NCBI RefSeq assembly: GCF_003987185.1
Contig: NZ_PIPS01000003.1
Span: 248,001 to 312,000, forward strand
Direction: 5' to 3'
Origin: Idiomarina aquatica
GTDB lineage: Bacteria; Pseudomonadota; Gammaproteobacteria; Enterobacterales; Alteromonadaceae
DNA: 64,000 bases
The translations under genes were made by a program, and so were the position numbers. The notes beneath the pieces were generated by a model. The model worked only from the letters and a program-made list of their open reading frames with translations. It did not search any database and was not told the origin of the DNA. Shown one piece after another: positions 31,515 to 42,792 of the stretch (positions are counted from its first letter, which is position 1; every line of letters begins with the position of its first letter).

Positions 31515-31549
31515 TATAATCCCGATACAGAAAATGTATCGGGATTATA
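31515..31549. repeat. Perfect 15-bp inverted repeat upstream of LysR gene
   Basis: Arms 31515-31529 and 31535-31549 are fully complementary with a 5-base spacer. The left arm begins TATAAT. It is 13 bases before the LysR start codon and 26 bases after the end of the ABC operon. It could be an autoregulatory operator or the 3' hairpin of the ABC operon. The absence of a T-run after it argues against a simple terminator. Confidence 0.8.
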
Positions 31550-31574
31550 AGCGCAGTGAATAGTTAACGCCAGT

Positions 31575-32792
31575 CTAGATGTTGCGCGTCGCGGTCGCCG
31601 GCGAAATGTGAGCGGCTCGTAACGCCGGACCATAGACAGCCAACAATCCGACAGCAAGTAATGCCAGCATGGCGATGGGCAGGTAGATGAGATTGAGCCG
31701 TGGTAAATCAAAGGTACTGACCAGCCACATATTCAGTGCGACGCTGCCGGCGCAACCGATGACAACGCCGGTAAAGGTGATTAACACATTTTCGGTTAAA
31801 AAGTAGCTGATGATATCACCACGACTGGCGCCTAACGCACGACGGGTACCAATCTGACGGCGACGACGGTTGATGGTAAATGAGATCAAGCCGACGATAC
31901 CCAGCGCCGTTATGATCATCAGAGTGACGATAATCACCCATAGAATCGACTGCAGTGCCGTGTCATTGCGATAACTGTCGCTGCGCAACTGATTGACGGT
32001 GTCGTGCTCGAGTACCATTCGTCCGACATCGCGTTGTTCCATTTGCGCCACTGCTTGTGGCATAACTGCATCGCGGCTGCCCGGACTGGTTCGCACTAAG
32101 TAGTGGGCATAGACCGAGTCGGACTTTTGCGGTACCAACATGGCGTGCTCAATATTTCCCCAGCCAACCCAGGGGGCGTGCAGTTGTTTGATCACGGCAA
32201 CGACCGTCATCGGCTCGTCATCGCCGGTGTAGAGTGTTCTGCCGACAGCTTGCTGTGGCTCCAGATCCGGGAATAAAGACGTGGCTAAGGTCGCGGTAAT
32301 CATCACCGTTTGCGGCCAGTCGCCTTTGTTCATTTCACGCCAGGTAATGTCGGTTGGCTTGAAGTTTTCACCGGCCAACAGTTCGATACCCATGGCATTA
32401 ACGGCATGGTCGTCAACATAGTAAACCGCGGCGCCGGCATCACCGGCGTCTTCGCCGGCGGCATTTTTTATGGTACGCGAAGAGCCGCTGTTGGACATGG
32501 GTAAGGCGTTGATCTGGATGGCATCAACCACGCCCGGAACATTGCGCAACAGGTCCAAATCGCTGTCAGTAACATAACGGGCATCGTAGTTTTGATCATA
32601 ACCAATGGTGGTAATGTAAAACTGGTTGCTTTCATCCAATCCAGAGTCTCGCGACATCAGATCGTCGCGACTGGTGATCAGATGGATGGCATTGACAATG
32701 ATCGTCATCGTCACGGCCACCTGCAACGCGATAAGAACAGCACCTACCTTGTTGCGCAATAACGCGCGAAAAATCGGTCCAATGTGATTCAT
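31575..32792 (-). CDS. ABC transporter permease, MacB/FtsX type (second subunit)
   Basis: 405 aa. One N-terminal helix (about residues 12-40), a large periplasmic MacB-PCD-like domain (about 45-270), then three C-terminal helices of the FtsX fold with the typical RRRRQIGTRRALGAS motif (about 311-325). Companion of the permease at 32805-34118; the two probably form a heterodimer with the ATPase. It is last in the four-gene leftward export operon. Confidence 0.88.
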   Translation of the reverse strand: MNHIGPIFRALLRNKVGAVLIALQVAVTMTIIVNAIHLITSRDDLMSRDSGLDESNQFYITTIGYDQNYDARYVTDSDLDLLRNVPGVVDAIQINALPMSNSGSSRTIKNAAGEDAGDAGAAVYYVDDHAVNAMGIELLAGENFKPTDITWREMNKGDWPQTVMITATLATSLFPDLEPQQAVGRTLYTGDDEPMTVVAVIKQLHAPWVGWGNIEHAMLVPQKSDSVYAHYLVRTSPGSRDAVMPQAVAQMEQRDVGRMVLEHDTVNQLRSDSYRNDTALQSILWVIIVTLMIITALGIVGLISFTINRRRRQIGTRRALGASRGDIISYFLTENVLITFTGVVIGCAGSVALNMWLVSTFDLPRLNLIYLPIAMLALLAVGLLAVYGPALRAAHISPATATRNI

Positions 32793-32804
32793 GGCAGGTT
32801 CTCC

Positions 32805-34118
32805 CTATTGTGTTTTCAGTTGTGAGGCCGGAGGAATACGACAGGCTCGCCAGGTTGGGTAGGCACCCGCCAGCAAGCTGCTGATAATCGCCAGGGCGAT
32901 ACCAATACCGACCAGGGTCAGATCCAGTTCGGCCAGACCGGCAAGGTTGTCGCCGTACAACGTTTTAATACCCTGTAGCCCGCACCAAGCCAGTAACAGA
33001 CCACCGATGCCACCGCCCACGCCAATGAGTGCTGTTTCCACCAGATGCTGCCAGTAAAGATCGGTACGGCTGGCACCGACGGCGCGACGCAATGCGATCT
33101 CGCCGGACTTAGCGACAAACTTGGTTAGCAGCAGACCAACGGTATTAAGCAGGCAGACCACCAGGAACATCAGTGCCAGATACATCATCACCTGCGCGTC
33201 GTCGTCAACGACTTGCTGGTTTTCCATCCATTCCATCACATCCGACAGACGGTTGTTCAGCGGCCGCGGGAAACGACCCAATTGTTTTTGTTGTTCGACA
33301 TAGGCATTCAGGAAGCTCATATAGTCCTGTTCGGCTGCAGCACTATCCAATTGCACCCAAAATTGGTAATTAATGCATTCAGACTGCAGAAAAGCCGCAA
33401 AACCTTCGCCTTCAGGAGACTTCCAGCAGTTGGTGTTACCACTGTTGGGCATCTCTATGGTTTCTCTTAACTTAAACGGCACATAGCCGTGTTCCATATT
33501 ATTGAAAGCGCCGGTGGTAACGTCGTAAAAACGCGGTTTAAGCTCCCAGCTATCGAGCACGCCAACCACCTCAAACTGCTTGTCCATGAGAGTGATGGTT
33601 TGCCCCACCGAGTTGGCGCCGTCGAATACCTCGTCGTTGGTTTTCTTGCTCAACACAATGCTCAGGTGACCTTGCTTATCGGCTTCGTCAGACCATGGTT
33701 GGCCGTATAAAAATGGCGGTTCGAACATGTCGAAGAAATCGTTATGGGTTAACCGTAAATGCGCCATGAACGGTTTCTTGCCAAGTCCTTCCGGCTCAAC
33801 AACGGCGGCGGACTGACTCATGGCTGCCTGATATTTTGCGGCTCCGGCTTCTTTTAATTGAGTCGCGTCCCGATAGGTCAGCTGATCCGGCGGCTCATTC
33901 GGTTCACTGTAGGGTTGGTTGGGATCCCAGCTGTCCAGTTGCACATAAAACAGCTGCTCACTTTTGTCGGGAATCGGGTTGGCAGACATCAAATAATTGA
34001 TGGTTAAGGTTGTCATTGCTGCACCAATACCCAACGCAATGGCAGCCATCATTAAAGTTGACAGCACAGGGTTGCGCCGAATGCTGAGCCAGGCCAGGCG
34101 AAGATAATACATAAACAT
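32805..34118 (-). CDS. ABC transporter permease, MacB/FtsX type (first subunit)
   Basis: 437 aa. The architecture is the same as its neighbour: an N-terminal helix (LSTLMMAAIALGIGAAMTTL), a periplasmic domain (about residues 45-300) and three C-terminal helices with GEIALRRAVGASRTDLY (about 352-366). It differs enough from the second permease that it is not a recent copy. Twelve bases separate it from the next permease gene and eleven from the ATPase gene. Confidence 0.88.
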   Translation of the reverse strand: MFMYYLRLAWLSIRRNPVLSTLMMAAIALGIGAAMTTLTINYLMSANPIPDKSEQLFYVQLDSWDPNQPYSEPNEPPDQLTYRDATQLKEAGAAKYQAAMSQSAAVVEPEGLGKKPFMAHLRLTHNDFFDMFEPPFLYGQPWSDEADKQGHLSIVLSKKTNDEVFDGANSVGQTITLMDKQFEVVGVLDSWELKPRFYDVTTGAFNNMEHGYVPFKLRETIEMPNSGNTNCWKSPEGEGFAAFLQSECINYQFWVQLDSAAAEQDYMSFLNAYVEQQKQLGRFPRPLNNRLSDVMEWMENQQVVDDDAQVMMYLALMFLVVCLLNTVGLLLTKFVAKSGEIALRRAVGASRTDLYWQHLVETALIGVGGGIGGLLLAWCGLQGIKTLYGDNLAGLAELDLTLVGIGIALAIISSLLAGAYPTWRACRIPPASQLKTQ

Positions 34119-34129
34119 AGCAACTCTCC

Positions 34130-34831
34130 TTAAGCGCGCAGCGGTACGGCCGTTACCGGACCGTTGTGCTGCTCGGTAACCTTGCCATCAAGCACCTGAA
34201 TGTGACGTTGAGCGCGTTCTGCCTGCGCGTGATCATGAGTGACCATGACGATGGTGGTGCCGTTGGCGTTAATGTCCTCCAGCAGCGACATGACGCTGTC
34301 CGCCATTTTCGAGTCCAGGTTACCGGTGGGTTCATCCGCCAGCAGGAAAAGTGGATCGCCGGCCAGAGCTCTCGCGATGGCAACACGTTGTTGCTGTCCA
34401 CCGGACAGCTGCGAGGGTAGATGCTGCATGCGGTTCGCCAGGCCGACGATCTCTAAACTGTGTTCAATGCGCTGTTTGCGCTCGGCTTTGCTTAACTTAC
34501 GGTAACGCAACGGCACGTCGACGTTATCGAATAAGTTCAAATCCGGAATCAGGTTAAAACTCTGGAAAATAAAGCCTATTTTTTCGTTGCGCAGGCGCGA
34601 CAACTGCTTATCGGTTAGGTGTTTAACCGATTGGCCATCGAGCAAATAGTCACCGTCTTCAAAACTCTCGAGCAATCCAGCGATATTCAAAAAGGTGGTT
34701 TTGCCCGATCCGGATGGGCCGGTTACTGCAACAAAATCGCCTTCATTAACTTGCAAACTGAAGGATTGCAGTGCGGTGGTTTCGATGGTGTCGGTACGGA
34801 ACACTTTACTGACGTTATTCATGGTTAGCAT
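34130..34831 (-). CDS. ABC transporter ATP-binding protein, MacB/LolD type
   Basis: 233 aa from the ATG at 34831, which has an AAGGAA SD; the open frame extends further upstream but inside the adaptor gene. Walker A is GPSGSGKTT (about residues 39-47), the signature is [15 protein letters not shown], and Walker B is [12 protein letters not shown]. It powers the two FtsX-type permeases. The order adaptor-ATPase-permease-permease resembles YknXYZ/MacAB-like exporters for peptides, lipids or drugs. Substrate unknown. Confidence 0.92.
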   Translation of the reverse strand: MLTMNNVSKVFRTDTIETTALQSFSLQVNEGDFVAVTGPSGSGKTTFLNIAGLLESFEDGDYLLDGQSVKHLTDKQLSRLRNEKIGFIFQSFNLIPDLNLFDNVDVPLRYRKLSKAERKQRIEHSLEIVGLANRMQHLPSQLSGGQQQRVAIARALAGDPLFLLADEPTGNLDSKMADSVMSLLEDINANGTTIVMVTHDHAQAERAQRHIQVLDGKVTEQHNGPVTAVPLRA

Positions 34832-34841
34832 GATGAATTCC

Positions 34842-36113
34842 TTATTGATTGATGACGACAGATTGCGCCCCGTTGAAGCGCTGTGTGTCAGAAATAATGA
34901 CTTGGTCACCGGCTTGCAGGCCGGCGATGATTTCAATGCTGGAAAGACTATTGGAACCGGTTTCGATGGGGGTTCGCACAGCAACTCCGTCACGCACAAC
35001 GTAAGCAGCCGTGCCGCTGCTGTCCTGTAAAAAAGGACCGCGTTGCAGTGTCAGTACATTATCTTTTTTGTCCAGCAGAATGCGGGTCGTGAGACGCTGA
35101 TTTTGACGCAGGCCGGCCGGTGACTGGCCACTGAAACGGACGGTACCGACGACCTGATTCTCACGAATTTCTGGGGACACGGCGACCAGCGTAGCGTCAT
35201 GAATACGGCCGTTGTAGTTAATTTCTGCCGCCATACCAATCGCTAAATCGTCCGCGTAGCTTTCCGGGATACCAAGCTCAACTTCGAACTCAGACAAGTC
35301 CACTACGCCGATAATGGCTTGGTTGCGCGCCACCTGATTTTTCTGGTCGGCCTCGCGGTTACCAACAATGCCGGCCACCGGTGATAAAATCCGCAGGCCA
35401 TCAACCTGGCGCTGCAACTCGTCAACCAGCAACTGTTGACGATCGACTTTTAATTGCAAAGAGCGGATGTCAAACGCCAGGCTCTCACTGTTGAGCCTGG
35501 CATCCTGAACCGCGTGTTGGTGCACCACTTTGGCATTCTCCAAGTCATCCTGAGCTTTCTCGTAGTCAATCTGGCTGATGGCTTGTTTTTCCCAGGCGGC
35601 GTCGGCGCGACGCTTTTCCCGGTCGGCAGCGGTCAGTGTGACTTGTGCCAGGTCGACCAGTTTTTGGTTCTCAAGTGCCGCTTTTTTGGACTGGATGCGC
35701 TGGCGATCCAAATCCATCAGCAAACTTTCGAGTGTGGCTTGCTCCTGCTGTAATTGATTTTTCAGTTCTGGACTGTCGATAACGGCCAGTAGTTGGTCTT
35801 TTTCAACCGCATCGCCAGCATCAACATGGTAGGTGATAACACCTTCGGCTGGCGCGTAAAGTGTTGGACTGACGGCAGCGACAACGCGGCCCTGAATGGA
35901 AACGTCGCGGACGAATTCGCCGCGTTGGACGGTGGCAATGCGCAGGTCTTCTGCTGCCACCGAGGCTTCAGCGCTGGACCACTGCGAAACCATGGGAGCT
36001 GCGATCGTAAACACACTCACCACAACCGCGGCGGCGATCCCCCAGCGCCAGTAGCTGCGTTTTGTTTTCGTGAGCACTTTATCCTGCCCACTGGTATCCG
36101 ATATTTTTGTCAT
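34842..36113 (-). CDS. HlyD/MacA-like periplasmic adaptor
   Basis: 423 aa. An N-terminal cytoplasmic tail (about 22 residues) precedes a single membrane anchor (about 23-45). A biotinyl-lipoyl half-motif (APAEGVITYHVDAGDAVEKDQ) comes next, followed by a long coiled-coil hairpin (about 115-245), the second lipoyl half (LSPVAGIVGNREAD) and beta-barrel domains. It connects the MacB-type ABC exporter to an outer-membrane channel. First gene in the operon and divergent from aceK, sharing a 138-base upstream region in which I found no clear regulator site. Confidence 0.9.
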   Translation of the reverse strand: MTKISDTSGQDKVLTKTKRSYWRWGIAAAVVVSVFTIAAPMVSQWSSAEASVAAEDLRIATVQRGEFVRDVSIQGRVVAAVSPTLYAPAEGVITYHVDAGDAVEKDQLLAVIDSPELKNQLQQEQATLESLLMDLDRQRIQSKKAALENQKLVDLAQVTLTAADREKRRADAAWEKQAISQIDYEKAQDDLENAKVVHQHAVQDARLNSESLAFDIRSLQLKVDRQQLLVDELQRQVDGLRILSPVAGIVGNREADQKNQVARNQAIIGVVDLSEFEVELGIPESYADDLAIGMAAEINYNGRIHDATLVAVSPEIRENQVVGTVRFSGQSPAGLRQNQRLTTRILLDKKDNVLTLQRGPFLQDSSGTAAYVVRDGVAVRTPIETGSNSLSSIEIIAGLQAGDQVIISDTQRFNGAQSVVINQ

Positions 36114-36251
36114 TTGCTCTACCCTCGACGGTTAACAAATTGGTTGTCATTGTTAACTTAAGTCGCCGCCGGCGCGAAAAGGGTTGTGAAAAGCATAAAA
36201 AGGACTGTAACAGAATGTATCAAACCGCTATGGTAGAGCTTAAAAAACGAC

Positions 36252-37973
36252 GTGGAGAGCGTGATTTTGGCGGTTGATAGTCAGTATTTAGCACAGAAAA
36301 TTTTGCAGGGTTTTCATTGTCACTATGACCGTTTTCAGCGTCTCACACGCGGCGCCCGCTCGCGTTTTTTAAAACAACAATGGCAAGGTGTGGTGAATGC
36401 CTCCGCCGAACGCATTTCCTATTATGACCGGCAAGTAAAGGAAACCAGCGTTGCCGTGCAACGTGCGGTGGGAGCAGACTTTGATGCGGCGTTATGGTTG
36501 GCAACGCGTCAGCGTTATCAATCCTTACTCAAGTTTCACCCGCAGGCTGAACTGGCCGAAACCTTTTATAATTCGGTGTTTTGCCGGGCGTTCGAACGGC
36601 GTTATTTTAATAACGACTTTATTTTCGTTGAAACCTTATTACACAGCCACATTCCGGTTTCCGTACAAAGCCAGTACCGCAGCTATTTTCCGGTAAAAGG
36701 TGGGCTGCAACAGGTACTCTTAACGATCTTTCTGGACAGCGGCTTAAACGGGGAGTTTGAGCATTTCGAAAACGATCTGGAGCAGTTGCGAGATGCCTTT
36801 TTGCAACGGTCACAGGAAACCGAAATTGAACCGCATGACATTCGTATCGATGTCTTAAACTCGCCGTTTTTTCGTAATAAAGCCGCTTACCTGGTTGGGC
36901 GCATTGTCACCGAGCGTCATCACTATCCGTTTATTGTCCCGGTGCTGGTGAACAGCCAGGGCAAACTCTATGTCGATGCGTTCATTACCAACTCCAACCG
37001 AATGGCGACCATTTTTGGGTTTGCACGCTCTTATTTTATGGTGGAAACCGAAGCACCATCGGCGCTGGTACGCTTTTTAAAAGATCTGATGCCCCGCAAA
37101 ACCCTGGCCGAGCTCTATGCCTCGATAGGGTTTCATAAGCAGGGTAAAACCGAGTTTTATCGCGAGTTTTTGCATCATCTGCAACGGACTGATGATCAGT
37201 TGGTGGCGGCACCGGGAGTAAAAGGTATGGTAATGACGGTATTTACACTGCCGTCGTTTCCCTATGTGTTTAAGGTGATTAAGGACAAACTTGGATCCAC
37301 TAAGGCATTTAGCCGACAAACGGTGATTGACCGCTACCGAATGGTGAAGCGTCATGACCGGGTCGGGCGTATGGCTGATACACTGGAATTTGCCGACGTC
37401 GCCATTCCGCTCAAGCGAATCGCTGCGGATTTGCTGCAGGAACTGCAGTCAACGGTTGCCGGGTCAATCGCGATTGAGGGCGAGACGCTGATCATCAAAC
37501 AACTCTTCGTCGAGCGACGTCTGACGCCACTGAACTTGTTCCTGGAATACGCCAGTGACGATGAGATAGATGCGGCCATGAATGACTACGGTCTGGCGAT
37601 CAAGGAAATGATAGCGGCCAATATCTTTCCGGGCGATATGCTACTGAAGAACTTTGGTGTGACCCGCCACCGGCGAGTGGTGTTCTATGACTACGATGAG
37701 GTTCGTTACCTAACGGACATGAGTTTTCGCGCACTGCCAAAACAGGATGGCTTTATGGATGCGGAAGTGTCTGCGGCGCCAGATGACGTATTCCCTGAGC
37801 AATTAGCGCAATTTGCGGTGCCACAGCCGCATTTGCGTGAGGTTTTACTTAAGCATCACCCGGATTTGAATGACCCGGGTTATTGGCGAAAAATACAGAA
37901 ACACATCCGCGAGGGACGCCTGACGGATGTGTTTCCTTATGAGCAACACCTGCGTTTTACGCGGAGGTTTTAA
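36252..37973 (+). CDS. aceK: Isocitrate dehydrogenase kinase/phosphatase AceK
   Basis: 573 aa (E. coli 578). Phosphorylates and dephosphorylates isocitrate dehydrogenase, controlling flux into the glyoxylate bypass. The kinase-fold lysine region [11 protein letters not shown] (about residue 337) and the catalytic loop with [21 protein letters not shown] (about 464-484) are intact. Start is uncertain: GTG 36252, GTG 36261 and TTG 36267 are all possible, and the SD GGAG at 36254 best fits the TTG. Unlike E. coli, it is not in the aceBA operon but convergent with it, and its last 17 bases overlap aceA. Confidence 0.94.
   Translation: MESVILAVDSQYLAQKILQGFHCHYDRFQRLTRGARSRFLKQQWQGVVNASAERISYYDRQVKETSVAVQRAVGADFDAALWLATRQRYQSLLKFHPQAELAETFYNSVFCRAFERRYFNNDFIFVETLLHSHIPVSVQSQYRSYFPVKGGLQQVLLTIFLDSGLNGEFEHFENDLEQLRDAFLQRSQETEIEPHDIRIDVLNSPFFRNKAAYLVGRIVTERHHYPFIVPVLVNSQGKLYVDAFITNSNRMATIFGFARSYFMVETEAPSALVRFLKDLMPRKTLAELYASIGFHKQGKTEFYREFLHHLQRTDDQLVAAPGVKGMVMTVFTLPSFPYVFKVIKDKLGSTKAFSRQTVIDRYRMVKRHDRVGRMADTLEFADVAIPLKRIAADLLQELQSTVAGSIAIEGETLIIKQLFVERRLTPLNLFLEYASDDEIDAAMNDYGLAIKEMIAANIFPGDMLLKNFGVTRHRRVVFYDYDEVRYLTDMSFRALPKQDGFMDAEVSAAPDDVFPEQLAQFAVPQPHLREVLLKHHPDLNDPGYWRKIQKHIREGRLTDVFPYEQHLRFTRRF
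37898..37935 (-). terminator. Probable terminator of aceBA, inside aceK
   Basis: A perfect 12-bp inverted repeat (37898-37909 with 37924-37935) with a 14-base loop. Read leftward, the stem is followed by TGTATTTTTC, a terminator-like tail. It lies about 22 bases after the aceA stop and inside aceK codons near the C-terminus. Confidence 0.6.
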
Positions 37974-39294
37974 ATTGGTCTTCCTCGGTTGAGCCGGTCA
38001 AGGCGGTGACGGATGAAACACCGCCCTGGATGACGTTGGTCAAATCGTCAAAATAACCGGTACCGACTTCCTGCTGATGTGCGACAAAGGTGTAGCCTTT
38101 GTCGGCCGCCGCAAACTCCTGCTGTTGCAGGCGAACGTAAGCCGACATATCGTTGCGGGCGTAATCGTAAGCCAGTTCGAACATGTGATACCACATGTTG
38201 TGAACACCGGCGAGCGTAATGAATTGGAACTTATAACCCATGGCAGCGAGTTCGCGCTGGAACTTGGCGATGGTGTCATCGTCAAGGTTGCGGCGCCAGT
38301 TAAACGACGGTGAACAGTTATAAGCAAGCAATTTGCCTGGGTATTTGGCGTGAACCGCTTGCGCAAATTGCCGCGCCTCGTCAAGATCCGGTTTTGCCGT
38401 TTCGCACCAGAGCAAATCGGCATAAGGGGCATAGGCCAGGCCTCTGGAGATGGCTTGCTCAATTCCGGGTTTGACGCGGTAAAAACCTTCCGCGGTGCGC
38501 TCTCCGGTAATAAAGGGTTTGTCATTGGGGTCAAAGTCGGAGGTCAGCAGGTCGGCGGCATTGGCATCGGTACGCGCGACAATCAGCGTTGGGATACCGG
38601 CAACATCGGCAGCCAACCGGGCCGCAACCAGCTTCTGTACCGCTTCCTGGGTGGGAACCAGCACTTTACCACCCATGTGACCGCATTTTTTCACCGAAGC
38701 TAACTGATCCTCAAAGTGAACACCGGCAGCGCCAGCCTGAATCATTCGTTTCATTAACTCATAAGCGTTCAGCACCCCGCCGAATCCGGCTTCGGCATCG
38801 GCAACGATGGGGGCAAAGTAATCGATGTAACGGTCATCTTCCGGAGTTATGCCTTTTGACCACTGAATCTGGTCCGCGCGGGCAAACGAGTTGTTGATTC
38901 GTTCAACCACCGTGGGTACCGAATCAACCGGGTATAAGGATTGATCGGGGTACATGCTGCAGGCACTGTTGTTGTCAGCCGCTACTTGCCAGCCGGACAG
39001 ATAAATTGCTTGCAGACCCGCCTTCACTTGCTGTACCGCCTGGCCGCCGGTTAGCGCGCCAAGTGCATTGACATAGTCTTTACCAAATTTACCCTGCGCT
39101 TCACCGTTGATCAGTCGCCATAATTTATTGGCGCCGTTACGCGCGTAGGTATATTCCGGTTGTACCGAGCCACGCAGGCGTACCACTTCTTCGGCGGAGT
39201 AGGGACGCTCGACACCTTGCCAGCGTGGATCTGACTGCCATTGTTCCTGGAGCTTTTTGGCTTGTGCCGCTTGAGAGAGAGATTGTGTTGTCAT
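37957..39294 (-). CDS. aceA: Isocitrate lyase AceA
   Basis: 445 aa. Splits isocitrate to succinate and glyoxylate. The catalytic cysteine motif KKCGHMGGK is at about residues 204-212. Other landmarks are [21 protein letters not shown]-like FEDQLAS and the NCSPSFNW motif. Downstream of aceB in a leftward aceBA operon (31-base gap), convergent with aceK. Confidence 0.97.
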   Translation of the reverse strand: MTTQSLSQAAQAKKLQEQWQSDPRWQGVERPYSAEEVVRLRGSVQPEYTYARNGANKLWRLINGEAQGKFGKDYVNALGALTGGQAVQQVKAGLQAIYLSGWQVAADNNSACSMYPDQSLYPVDSVPTVVERINNSFARADQIQWSKGITPEDDRYIDYFAPIVADAEAGFGGVLNAYELMKRMIQAGAAGVHFEDQLASVKKCGHMGGKVLVPTQEAVQKLVAARLAADVAGIPTLIVARTDANAADLLTSDFDPNDKPFITGERTAEGFYRVKPGIEQAISRGLAYAPYADLLWCETAKPDLDEARQFAQAVHAKYPGKLLAYNCSPSFNWRRNLDDDTIAKFQRELAAMGYKFQFITLAGVHNMWYHMFELAYDYARNDMSAYVRLQQQEFAAADKGYTFVAHQQEVGTGYFDDLTNVIQGGVSSVTALTGSTEEDQFKTSA

Positions 39295-39325
39295 GATGGT
39301 TGTCCTGTATAGCGTTTTGTTATCG

Positions 39326-40909
39326 TTAGGCCAGCTTTTGGTAGCCGGGTAAGGTTAGAAATTCGACCAGCTCATCGGCGGTGGTGATGTCTTCGAGTAA
39401 CTGCAGAGCCTCGGCAAAAGGCTCGTTTTGCCAACGCTGTTCACCAACGTGTTGGCGAACCACAGCCGCCTCCTGCTGCAGGTAGTCCCGGAACAGCTGC
39501 TTACTGACAATGGTGCCATCGCTGAGTGTCTTTTGATGGCGAATCCACTGCCAGATTGAGGCGCGCGAAATCTCGGCGGTCGCGGCATCCTCCATCAATC
39601 CATAGATGGGCACACAGCCTTTACCGTCCAGCCAGGCCGCGATGTATTGCAGTGAAACGCGAATGTTGGTGCGCATACCGGCTTCGGTGCGTTCACCCTC
39701 GCAGGGTTGCAGCAGCAACGCTTGATCGATGTCGTTGTCCTGGTCGCGCAGCACCTGCAATTGGTTGTCAGCAGCCATTCCCTCGACGAAGACTTCGCGC
39801 ACGGTATCGGCCAAGCCGGGATGGGCGATCCACGTGCCATCGTGTCCGTTGTCCCGTTCGAGTGTCTTGTCCGCACGCACTTTGGCCAGAATTTGCTGAT
39901 TTTCGGTCGCGTCTTTGCTGGGAATAAACGCCGCCATACCGCCCATGGCGAGAGCGCCACGCAAATGACACGTGCGTACCAGCAGCCTTGAGTAAGCGTT
40001 TAAAAAGGGCTTATCCATACTCACCACCTGACGATCGGGTAAAACGCGATCAGGATGAGCTTTCAAGGTTTTTATGTAGCTGAAAATGTAGTCCCAGCGA
40101 CCACAATTCAGCGCGGCAATATGCTCACGCATGCGGTACAGAATTTCGTGCATCTGGAATACTGCCGGCAATGTTTCGATAAGCACGGTGGCACGAATGG
40201 AACCGGTTTTTACGTTAAAGCGCTTTTCGGTGTAGTGAAAAACGTCTGCCCACCAGCCGGCTTCATCACTGTGCTCCAACTTGGGCAAATAAAAATAGAC
40301 ACCGCTGCCGCGTTGCAGGCGAGTTTGGTAGTTGTGAAAGAAGTACAGCGCAAAATCCATTAAGGCGCCGGCAATGGGTTTGCCGCCCGCATGGATATGC
40401 TTTTCCGGCAGATGCAAGCCACGAACCCGGGCAATCAACAATGCTGGGTTTTCCTTAACGGCATAGTGCTTGCCGGTGTCAGGATCATCGTAGGTCATGC
40501 CGCCAAGGTTGGCGTCACGCAGGTTGAGTTGACCGTTGAGCAAACCGTCCCAGGTTGGCGACTGTGAGTCTTCAAAGTCGGCCATGTAACAATCCACATT
40601 TGCATTGAGGGCGTTGATGACCATTTTTCGATCCACCGGGCCGGTAATTTCCAGCCGCCGTTTGGTCAGGTCCTTTGGTAATTCAGCAATGCGCCAGTTA
40701 CCGTCCCGGATCGCCTGAGTGGCCGGATCGAAGTCGGGTAATTGGCCGGCATCGTAGGATGCCTGACGTTGCTTGCGTTTCGCGAGTAGCTGGTGCAATT
40801 CGGGCTGGAAGCGCTCGACCAATTCGGTCAAGAAGGCGATGGCGTCATCAGTGAACAGGGCGCTCGCCTGTTCGTTCAGTGGTTGATTAAATTCGAGTTG
40901 GGTGGTCAT
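39326..40909 (-). CDS. aceB: Malate synthase A
   Basis: 527 aa. Condenses glyoxylate with acetyl-CoA to malate, completing the glyoxylate bypass. Recognisable: [35 protein letters not shown] (about residues 243-261), [13 protein letters not shown], and FIPSKDA. Of the A isoform by length and lack of the GlcB-specific insertions. First in the aceBA operon. The 190 bases upstream contain the promoter but no motif I can assign with confidence. Confidence 0.96.
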   Translation of the reverse strand: MTTQLEFNQPLNEQASALFTDDAIAFLTELVERFQPELHQLLAKRKQRQASYDAGQLPDFDPATQAIRDGNWRIAELPKDLTKRRLEITGPVDRKMVINALNANVDCYMADFEDSQSPTWDGLLNGQLNLRDANLGGMTYDDPDTGKHYAVKENPALLIARVRGLHLPEKHIHAGGKPIAGALMDFALYFFHNYQTRLQRGSGVYFYLPKLEHSDEAGWWADVFHYTEKRFNVKTGSIRATVLIETLPAVFQMHEILYRMREHIAALNCGRWDYIFSYIKTLKAHPDRVLPDRQVVSMDKPFLNAYSRLLVRTCHLRGALAMGGMAAFIPSKDATENQQILAKVRADKTLERDNGHDGTWIAHPGLADTVREVFVEGMAADNQLQVLRDQDNDIDQALLLQPCEGERTEAGMRTNIRVSLQYIAAWLDGKGCVPIYGLMEDAATAEISRASIWQWIRHQKTLSDGTIVSKQLFRDYLQQEAAVVRQHVGEQRWQNEPFAEALQLLEDITTADELVEFLTLPGYQKLA

Positions 40910-41100
40910 TTTTGAATCCGTTGTTATTAACTTGTTAACACGGATTAAGGTTAGACCCTGTTCTTTATATCAGTCTAATTTATCAAGCTGATTGCGGGTA
41001 TTCACTAGAGTAATTTAAAAGGTGGACAAACTGTGGTTAATATTTCAGCGGGGCGTTTATCGCTGAAGCCATAAGCCCCGCTGATGTGACGGTGAATGGG

Positions 41101-42729
41101 TTAGGATACTTTAAAGCGCGCGACCAGACCGTTGAGGTCGACAGCCAGGCGTGACAGTTCCTGACTGGAAGCGCTGGTCTGTTCGGCACCCGATGCCGTT
41201 GAGTTCGACAGGTCACGGATACTGACCAGGTTCTTATCAACGTCGCGTGCGACGTTCGCTTGTTCTTCTGCGGCTGACGCAATTGAGGTATTGTGAGTAT
41301 TAATCTCACTCACAGCCTGTGCGATTTGTTTCAGCGCTTCGCCGGCCTCACGGGCGATATCCAGGGTACTGGTGGCTTTTTCCATGCTCCGCTTCATGGT
41401 GGTAACAGACATATCACTGGACTGATTAATGGCCTTCACCATGTCTTCAATTTCGACCGTAGACTGCTGTGTTTTGTGCGCCAGAGAGCGAACCTCGTCG
41501 GCTACTACGGCAAAGCCTCGTCCTGATTCACCAGCGCGAGCGGCTTCAATGGCGGCATTCAGTGCCAGCAAGTTGGTTTGCTCGGCGATACCACGGATAA
41601 CCTCCAGCACTTTGGTGATATCAGTAACCTTATTGGCCAGCTCGGTCACGCTATTAGACGAGTCGCCAATTTCCTGAGACAACTCTTCGATCGCGGTGAC
41701 GGTTTTGCGGACTCGGTCATTCCCTAACTGCGCCTGCTCATCAGCCGACTCAGAGGCTTCAGAGGCACTCTGGGCATCCGACGCAACGTTTTCTACGGCC
41801 GTGGTTAACTCAGTGACGGCGGTGGCAGCTTGCTCCAGTTCTTCACTTTGTTGTTGAATGGTACGGGTAGAGTCATCGGTTACCGAGCTCAGCTCCTCGG
41901 AAGTTGACGCCAACTGTTCAGACGACTCAGAAATCTTAGCAATCGACTCGCGCAGCTCGTTTTGGGTTCGTTGTAACTGTTTTAGCAACACCGTCGCTTC
42001 GTCATTGCCATCAATCTCTACGCTAGCGGTAAGATCACGAGCGGCAATGGTCTGCGCAAATTCGACCGCTTGTTGAATCGGTACGACAATACTGCGCGTG
42101 AGTACCAGTGCAAACACGATCATCAGAATCAGTGCAACGATAAGCGCGGTGATTACACCAATGTTCGCTGAGGTGGCGACATCACCGGCCTGTTCAGTTG
42201 CATCAGCAATCAATGCCATTTCCAGCGCCAGCATTTCGTCTAACGCGGCTGAGATCTCATCGGTCAGTGGTAATATGCGATTTTCCCGCAGCGACGTAAT
42301 TGGATCGGTCAGCTGTGCGTCGACGAGTTTTTCGAACTGATCATGAAGCGTCCAATATTCCTTATCTAGCGCCATGTATTGATTGAACTTTTCACGGGCT
42401 TCGGCATTTTCAATGCTGTTGGAGTACTCATCCTGATTGCGTTTCAAGCTTTCAATGGCTTCATTGAGTTTGTCCATGTAGCCGGGTAAGCGATTCGGGT
42501 CGTTAACAAAATTGGTGACGTTAGCCGAATGAATGCGGACCCGAAGAAACTCTCGATCGAGATCATTGACGTTGTCGACCGCGGGAACCTGAACGTCGGT
42601 GATAAAGTCCATTTGGTCAGTCACTACTGCGAGACGATTAAGTGCAAAAATGCCCAATGCCAGCACTAAAAGGCCAATGATGGCAAAGGCTGCGGACGCA
42701 CGCACGCCGATAGAAAGCTGTCGAAACAT
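41101..42729 (-). CDS. Methyl-accepting chemotaxis protein
   Basis: 542 aa. Transmembrane helices at about residues 12-33 and 190-212 bracket a four-helix-bundle periplasmic sensor with a conserved arginine/aspartate pattern. A HAMP domain (about 213-265) and a long cytoplasmic coiled coil follow. The hairpin tip with [24 protein letters not shown] (about 393-416) binds CheA/CheW. No C-terminal CheR-binding pentapeptide. Ligand unknown. Stands alone between aceB and argE; no che genes nearby. Confidence 0.92.
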   Translation of the reverse strand: MFRQLSIGVRASAAFAIIGLLVLALGIFALNRLAVVTDQMDFITDVQVPAVDNVNDLDREFLRVRIHSANVTNFVNDPNRLPGYMDKLNEAIESLKRNQDEYSNSIENAEAREKFNQYMALDKEYWTLHDQFEKLVDAQLTDPITSLRENRILPLTDEISAALDEMLALEMALIADATEQAGDVATSANIGVITALIVALILMIVFALVLTRSIVVPIQQAVEFAQTIAARDLTASVEIDGNDEATVLLKQLQRTQNELRESIAKISESSEQLASTSEELSSVTDDSTRTIQQQSEELEQAATAVTELTTAVENVASDAQSASEASESADEQAQLGNDRVRKTVTAIEELSQEIGDSSNSVTELANKVTDITKVLEVIRGIAEQTNLLALNAAIEAARAGESGRGFAVVADEVRSLAHKTQQSTVEIEDMVKAINQSSDMSVTTMKRSMEKATSTLDIAREAGEALKQIAQAVSEINTHNTSIASAAEEQANVARDVDKNLVSIRDLSNSTASGAEQTSASSQELSRLAVDLNGLVARFKVS

Positions 42730-42792
42730 AAACTTTTCCTAATTATTATTGATTTAGATCATGAACGCTTTGACCATTATCGGCTACATGCT

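Noticed and set aside
34832-34999. Longer N-terminus for the ABC ATPase
   Set aside because: The extension lies inside the adaptor gene, has no domain match, and a good SD precedes the ATG at 34831.
41046-41083. CAGCGGGGC/GCCCCGCTG inverted repeat after the chemoreceptor gene
   Set aside because: A 9-bp stem with a 20-base loop, but no T-run follows in the leftward direction, so I did not call it a terminator.
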